From Lytechinus pictus (Eukaryota; Echinodermata; Echinoidea; Temnopleuroida; Toxopneustidae), in assembly GCF_037042905.1 (NCBI RefSeq), contig NC_087258.1, positions 5,000,501 through 5,064,500 of the forward strand: a stretch of 64,000 nucleotides of DNA, written 5' to 3'. Under the pieces are notes generated by a model. The model worked only from the letters and a program-made list of their open reading frames with translations, was not told where the DNA came from and did not search any database. This document shows positions 58,755 to 64,000 of the stretch, one piece after another. Made by a program: the position numbers and the translations under genes. Positions within the stretch are counted from its first letter, which is position 1; every line of letters begins with the position of its first letter.

Positions 58755-61700
58755 TAATAATTGTATTGTATTTATTTTCCATTCATAAAAACATGCAAAA
58801 TACAAACAAAATACATCAGATATAATTACAAAATAAAATAAATACATAGGAATGGCTGGATTGCCCATTCAGAGTGGAAATTATTACCACTCTGTTCTGC
58901 CTAGGGGTCCAGAACATAATAAAATAGATCAGATTGTATTATAAACATCATTAACAACAGAAAAGAACATTGTTAAACACAATATAAAGTAATGAAAACT
59001 AGACAATAGACATAAAACAAAATTTAAAGTTATGAGTTCAAGCCATAGAGATGTATACTGGTTCAAGCTACAAGCAAATACACCCCACCCCCTCCCGGCA
59101 AAACAACGTGTTGCTCAGAGATCAATGTAATTTGAAATCTTAGAGCTCAAATAAGTAATAAATGTAGTTAAGTCTTTGATAAAATAATTTCATATCTAAA
59201 GGTAAGTCATTATATAGGCGTGAACCTCTATATATAAACATTCTACGGCAATTTTCTGTATTTGGTTTGGGCATAATCACATTACCTACGGTTCTTAAAT
59301 TATATGAGTAATTACAATATTTAAATGAATCTGCTAAGTATAATGGAGCCAGGCCGTTCAATGATTTGAACACCATTGTATATATATATGGATATTTCTT
59401 CGTGATTGTAATGACCTCCATTCGAGTCGTTGGTGTATTTCTCTATTTGATATTCGATTTTGCGGTTTAATGAACATTCAAAATGATACGGCCAGCTCTG
59501 TTCTGAATTTTTTGAAGACGTTTAGTATATTTCTTATTTGTGGATTCGTACACAATATCAGCATAATCAAATAAGGGAAGTATAACTGAACTATACAATG
59601 ATTTTAGATTACTTTCAGTTACGAAATGTCTTAGACGTGCTAAATATTTGACAAGCTTATTAGTTTTCTTACATAGTTCTTCAATATGAGTATCCCACTT
59701 CAACTTTGGATCGAGATACATGCCTAAATATTTAACAGAGTTAGATTGCTTAATAGTTTTATCAGATATTTCAACATTTATATTTGCACATTTTGATAAC
59801 ATAATATTAGTTCGAAAAAGCATAGAATTCGTTTTATCAACATTACGGCTTAGTTTGTTGTGGCACAGCCAACCATATATGTTATGTAGATCAATATTTA
59901 TGTAGTATTCTATCTCACTGATATTTTTCCAGAAAAATAAATAACTGTGTCGTCTGCATACAGATGCAGTTTACAATATTTTACATGTTTATTGATATCG
60001 TTTATGTATAACGTAAAGAGAATTGGCCCTAGGGTTGAACCCTGTGGAATCCCATACTCTATACTTGAGACGTTTGATGTAATATTCTCGATACATGTAC
60101 ATATATTCCGGTAATCCGGTTGCATAAATAACTCTCAAACCAGTGCAAAGCATCTTCTGAAACACCAATCTTTGCTAGCTTCTTCACAAGTATTTTAACA
60201 TCCACAGTGTCGAAGGCTTTTTTCAGGTCGATGAATACTGCCCCGTATAACATGTATAAAGACCCTCGTCCATTGCCTTGTGACTTTCAAAAGAGAAGTC
60301 ATTGTTGAGTGTTTCTTTCTGAATCCGGACGGACGTACTGATCCACACAGATCAGTATTTCATTTTCTTTCATGTACAATTTAAGTTGGTTGGATACAAG
60401 TCTTTCCATAATTTTTGAAATATAAAATGGAGATTGGTCTATAGTTACAAGGTTCATTTTTATCACCTGATTTGTAAATTGGAATAACTTTTGCTATCTT
60501 GTATTTATGTGGGAACGTACTATCTAGTAGTGATTTATTGATCAAATAAGTAAGTGATGGAAGCACTGGCGTACCTATAGGATTTTCCAGGGGGGGGGGG
60601 GCAAAAAGGTCTTTCAAGCTCGTCAGGGGGGGGGGGGGCAGGGATACATGCATGGGTGGTGGCTTTGCATGGGTGGTGGCTCGTCAGGGGGGCAGACTGC
60701 CCCTCTGCCCCCCCCCCGTAGGTACGCTAGTGGATGGAAGTATGGCTGGTGCAGACATTTTTAGTATTTGAGCAGTAATACCATCTATACCAGAAGAAGG
60801 TTTATATTTTTAATAATTTAATCTCTTTTGAAACATCCTCTTCTGTTACTGCTGTAAAATAAAAAGATGAATCCAGGTTACATTGCTCCGGCACTATTCC
60901 AGAACAAATAGGAATCTTGGATGCTAAATCAGCCCCGATATTTGCAAAATAATTATTAAAATTCTCACTTTGCTCAAATATTTGTTCTTTGTCAGTTTTA
61001 ATCACAGAATTTGATTTCTTAGAAGGTAATAATGATTTCATAACAGTCCATATATTTCCAGCATTTACTTTTAGTTTTGTTATTTGATCATTATAATATT
61101 TTTTCTTTTCTTTCCTAATTTGGCAAGTGATTTTATTCCTGATCTTTCTATATTCTATCATTTTAATTTCATCTTTACTTTTTAAGGCCCTTTTCTTCAA
61201 TTTCTCCCTTTCTCGAATCAATTTAAGTATTTCTGAGTTCATCCAGGGCGATTTTTTACTCTGAATTCTTCTACTTCTGATAGGCGTACAATAGTCAACA
61301 ACTGACATTAAAAGTTCTTCCCATTTGATAAATGCTTCATTTATATTATCATAATTAAGTATCTCGTGCCAAGACTGGTTATTTAATCTTTCCATGTACG
61401 CTTCTAGATCAATACCAGATAGTTTTCTGAAGTTAATCATTCGAGAAGCGTCTTCATGTTTTGATTTCTATATCATGTAACTCATTGAGTGGTCACTGAT
61501 ACCAATGTGAATAACACCATATTTATTTATATTTTCAAGTGAATTAGTAATCATATGATCTATGAGAGTCATTGAATTGCATGTGACCCTTGTGTAGTCG
61601 GTTCTATTAATTTGATCTAAAGAATATAAGTTATGAATTTCTTGTAAACGTTCAGTGTCAGTCGATAATGGAGACTTTAAGATGTCACAGTTGGTATCAC

Positions 61701-62440
61701 CCATTATGACAATATACTTGTTAAAACGGTCAAGATATGATAAATAGTTTTCATATTGCTGGAATATATCAAGATGAGAGTTTGGTGGTCGATACCAGGT
61801 ACTAAAAATAATTGGGTTTGAAAACTTTGGACGTATCATTAACGAAATTATTTCTAATGAGTTCTCTACTTTATAATCAATTTCTTCAAAAGATAACGAA
61901 TTTTGGATATAAACAGCTACTCCACCTCCGTGTCGATTTCTATCTCTACGGATAAGGAGATAATTGTCAATATTTAATTCACTATTGAATATTGATTCAT
62001 CTAAAAACGTTTCATTCAGTGCTATATAGTACATGTATTTTGTTACATTCTAATAATAACTTTATTTAATCAATGTTCCGAAGGAGGCTACGAATATTTA
62101 AGTGTACAAATCTAAGACCTGTACTTTGTAAGCAATCAAATTGCAACGGGTTTCCTATTTCTGATAAGCAAGAAGTGTTGACATTCACATTACTTTTAGT
62201 GTGAGTGGTACATGAAATGTTATCAAATTCACCAGTTAAAAAAGGTAAGTAATTGAAAAGACAATTGGTACATTGCCAGTCTAAAAACAATTGAGTATAT
62301 AGGATCATCATATAAATCATTACTTATTTTAACACATTTTGTGTAAACCCATTTTTTACAGACAGTACATTGTAAAGCTCTTTGAGTATTTTTTACACTT
62401 TTAAGGCACTGACGCAAGGAAATTGTTTCACCATTAGCTA
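58755..62440 (-). mobile_element. Decayed CR1/L2-like non-LTR retrotransposon (LINE)
   Basis: Minus-strand remnants appear in the expected order. A PHD-like Cys finger (CTVCKKWVYTKC, then WQCTNC) lies at 62,417-62,230. An APE-type endonuclease with SLNETFL-like, HGGGVAVYI, WYRPPN, GDTNCD, LIDHMIT and GISDHS motifs lies at ~62,270-61,470. Reverse transcriptase blocks follow: KPSSGIDGIT (~60,770), NYRPIS (~60,440), FIDLKKAFDTVD (~60,220), GIPQGSTLGP (~60,040), YADDT (~59,950). A C-terminal domain (SVKYLGMYLDPKLKW, GLAPLYLADSF, YRGSRLYNDLP) reaches ~59,140. The A/T-rich 3' tail contains AATAAATACAATACAATTA near 58,760. Frameshifts near 60,800, 60,400 and 59,920, and a 169-bp insertion at 60,564-60,732, show it is inactive. 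No ORF1 is visible, so it is probably 5'-truncated. The clade assignment is from motif style only. Confidence 0.9.
60564..60732. mobile_element. hAT-like miniature element inserted in the LINE reverse transcriptase
   Basis: Same family as the element at 47,253. The ends are CACTGGCGTACCTAT and (reverse complement) CACTAGCGTACCTAC. The target-site duplication GATGGAAG is exact (60556-60563 and 60733-60740). The 169-bp interior has the same G-rich GCTCGTCAGGGGGG unit. It interrupts the LINE between the GIDGIT block and the NYRPIS block, so it inserted after the LINE. Confidence 0.9.
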
Positions 62441-62794
62441 AAAACTACATAAAAGTAGAACAAAATGTTAAAACACTATTCAATATAAAAATAATACAGC
62501 CGTAAAGTTAATACAAGAGTTCTAGTTGTAGATAACGAAGGATTACATCAGGTCCATGAAAATTAATGATTAATATGTAATCAACCCTGCATTTATTAAA
62601 ATCTTCATCAGTAATATCAGTCCTGTTTAATCAGGGATACATCAAGAGATTATATATTCATATAGTGTCCAAACCACTCTCAGCCCTGATCAAACGTTTG
62701 ACAGTTTTTCCTCCGCTTGCTGGAAGTAAGGCTATTATTCTGCCATCCGAAGACCAGGCAGATATGACTTTCGTAGTTGGGGTGCGTTTATCCG

Positions 62795-63005
62795 CCACTT
62801 TTTTACCCTAGAATCATGATCTGAATCATGATTCAAATCATGATTCTGCAGAATCACGATTGCGTTTAGTCGAAATTGAATATAATCATGATTAGAATCA
62901 CAAACATGAAACACGAAAAAAGGGGCGTTTGGAAAGACGTTTCTGCAGAATCACGTACGAAAATGTTCGAATAAACGATATCGTGATTACAATCATGATT
63001 CTATG
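62795..63005. repeat. Cluster of AATCATGATT palindromes in a foldback
   Basis: AATCATGATT and near copies occur at least six times (62,813-62,845, 62,884-62,900, 62,990-63,001). GGTGCGTTTATCCGCC-type and GGGGCGTTTGGAAAGACG sequences sit between them. No ORF. Confidence 0.75.
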
Positions 63006-63329
63006 ACCTCACTGTTGTGTCGGGCTACTTTCGGTTTGACTCTTGCCAAGCTCAAGGCGCTCTAATATGCTCATTGTATGTACATGATTATGTACTATAA
63101 AGCATGCATTTCTTGTCATGTTCAAGTTCTGTGTTGGTCATCGCATCGTCCACTACTTTTAATTTTTTGGTCATGTCTTCAACTTCAAGTTCTAGTAAAT
63201 GAATAACTGGACAGACAATGATCTCAGTTGTTGTTGAGTATACAGTATCAATATTAAATTGGATCTACGCTGAAATTCACTTCCGAACATCATTTTGGAT
63301 AAACTAACAAGATGAATAGAAGCATACCC

Positions 63330-64000
63330 TTATAAAAAAAAAACCATGGTTTTACAACCGTAATCATGGTATAACCATGGTTAGGGGCGGTTTTACAATG
63401 GATCGATGGTAGTCCATGGTTTTACATTCATAACCAAGGTAAATGTGTGGCGGAAGTGTGGTAATACCATTGTTAAAATACCATAGTTATAATAACATGA
63501 TAAAAATGTCATTTTATGACGATTTTAAAACCATGGTTATAAAAACCATCATTATACCACAGTTTTAAGAAAGTTAAAATCAATAGTTATAAAACCATGA
63601 CAAAATCATCTTTCTACTTTGGTGAAAAAACCATAGTAATTTAACCATGGTTGTAACCATGGTTTCACAGTAGTATAAAAACAATGGTTAGGAAACCTTG
63701 GTTTAACTCCCGTTTTACCAAGGTTGAAAACGACGGTTATACACCATGATTTTAACCATGGTTTTAAGGTAGTTTGAAAATGATGGTTATATAACCATGG
63801 TTTTAACCGTGGTTTAATGAAAGTGTAAAAACAGTGGTTACAAAACCATGGTTAAATTTCTGTTTTCCCATGGTTGAAAACGACGGTTATACACCATGAT
63901 TTTAACCATGGTTTTATGATAGTTTGAAAATGATGGTTATATAACCATGGTTTTAACCGTGGTTTAATGAAAGTGTAAAAAAACAGTGGTTACAATACCA
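63330..64000. repeat. ACCATGGTT palindrome array with a 150-bp tandem period, open at window end
   Basis: AACCATGGTT and variants (CCATGGTTTTA, TATAACCATGG) recur every 15-40 bp from 63,345. Near the end a 150-bp period is clear: GTTGAAAACGACGGTTATAC at 63,723 and 63,873. The array continues beyond the window. Confidence 0.9.

Noticed and set aside
1..64000. A previously undescribed multi-gene system
   Set aside because: Only two protein genes, both from well-known families and unrelated in function, plus a tRNA and transposons; nothing indicates a linked system.

Overview
This window is animal nuclear DNA. Genes are split into short exons with GT-AG introns, there is a nuclear tRNA-Gly, and introns and intergenic DNA are packed with microsatellites, foldback elements and a decayed LINE. 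AT-rich composition and repeats of the type 'TTAAAGGTCAAGTCCACCCC' suggest a marine deuterostome, most likely an echinoderm such as a sea urchin. The species is inferred; the sequence alone does not settle it.

Layout: (1) 1-27,246, plus strand: the last 19 coding exons of an ABCB1-type multidrug exporter (P-glycoprotein), about 1,032 residues from intracellular loop 2 to the stop. The N-terminal exons lie before the window. (2) 27,247-37,442: intergenic DNA with a tRNA-derived SINE, foldback elements and one intact tRNA-Gly(UCC) on the minus strand. (3) 37,576-49,258, minus strand: a complete 11-coding-exon MTHFR gene (methylenetetrahydrofolate reductase, about 690 residues). (4) 49,300-58,750: repeat-rich DNA upstream of MTHFR, with inverted repeats, a LINE remnant and GC-rich foldback motifs. 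(5) 58,755-62,440, minus strand: a decayed CR1/L2-like LINE split by a short hAT-like element. (6) 62,790-64,000: arrays of short palindromes running off the window end.

The two protein genes are convergent and functionally unrelated: a plasma-membrane ATP-driven exporter and a cytosolic one-carbon enzyme. I found no multi-gene system and no new enzyme family. The most unusual feature is inside ABCB1. Three exons have had an edge duplicated into the neighbouring intron. The NBD2 Walker A exon's 3' end and splice donor are amplified about eight times downstream (23.3-24.6 kb). The NBD1 Walker B exon's 3' end and donor are duplicated with an expanding minisatellite (9.2-10.45 kb). The 5' edge of the exon at 13,109 is echoed twice upstream, beside tRNA-like sequences. 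Other notable items are two hAT-like miniature elements with perfect 8-bp target-site duplications, three repeat families that share a core but differ at their ends, and perfect DR1 nuclear-receptor motifs inside ABCB1.
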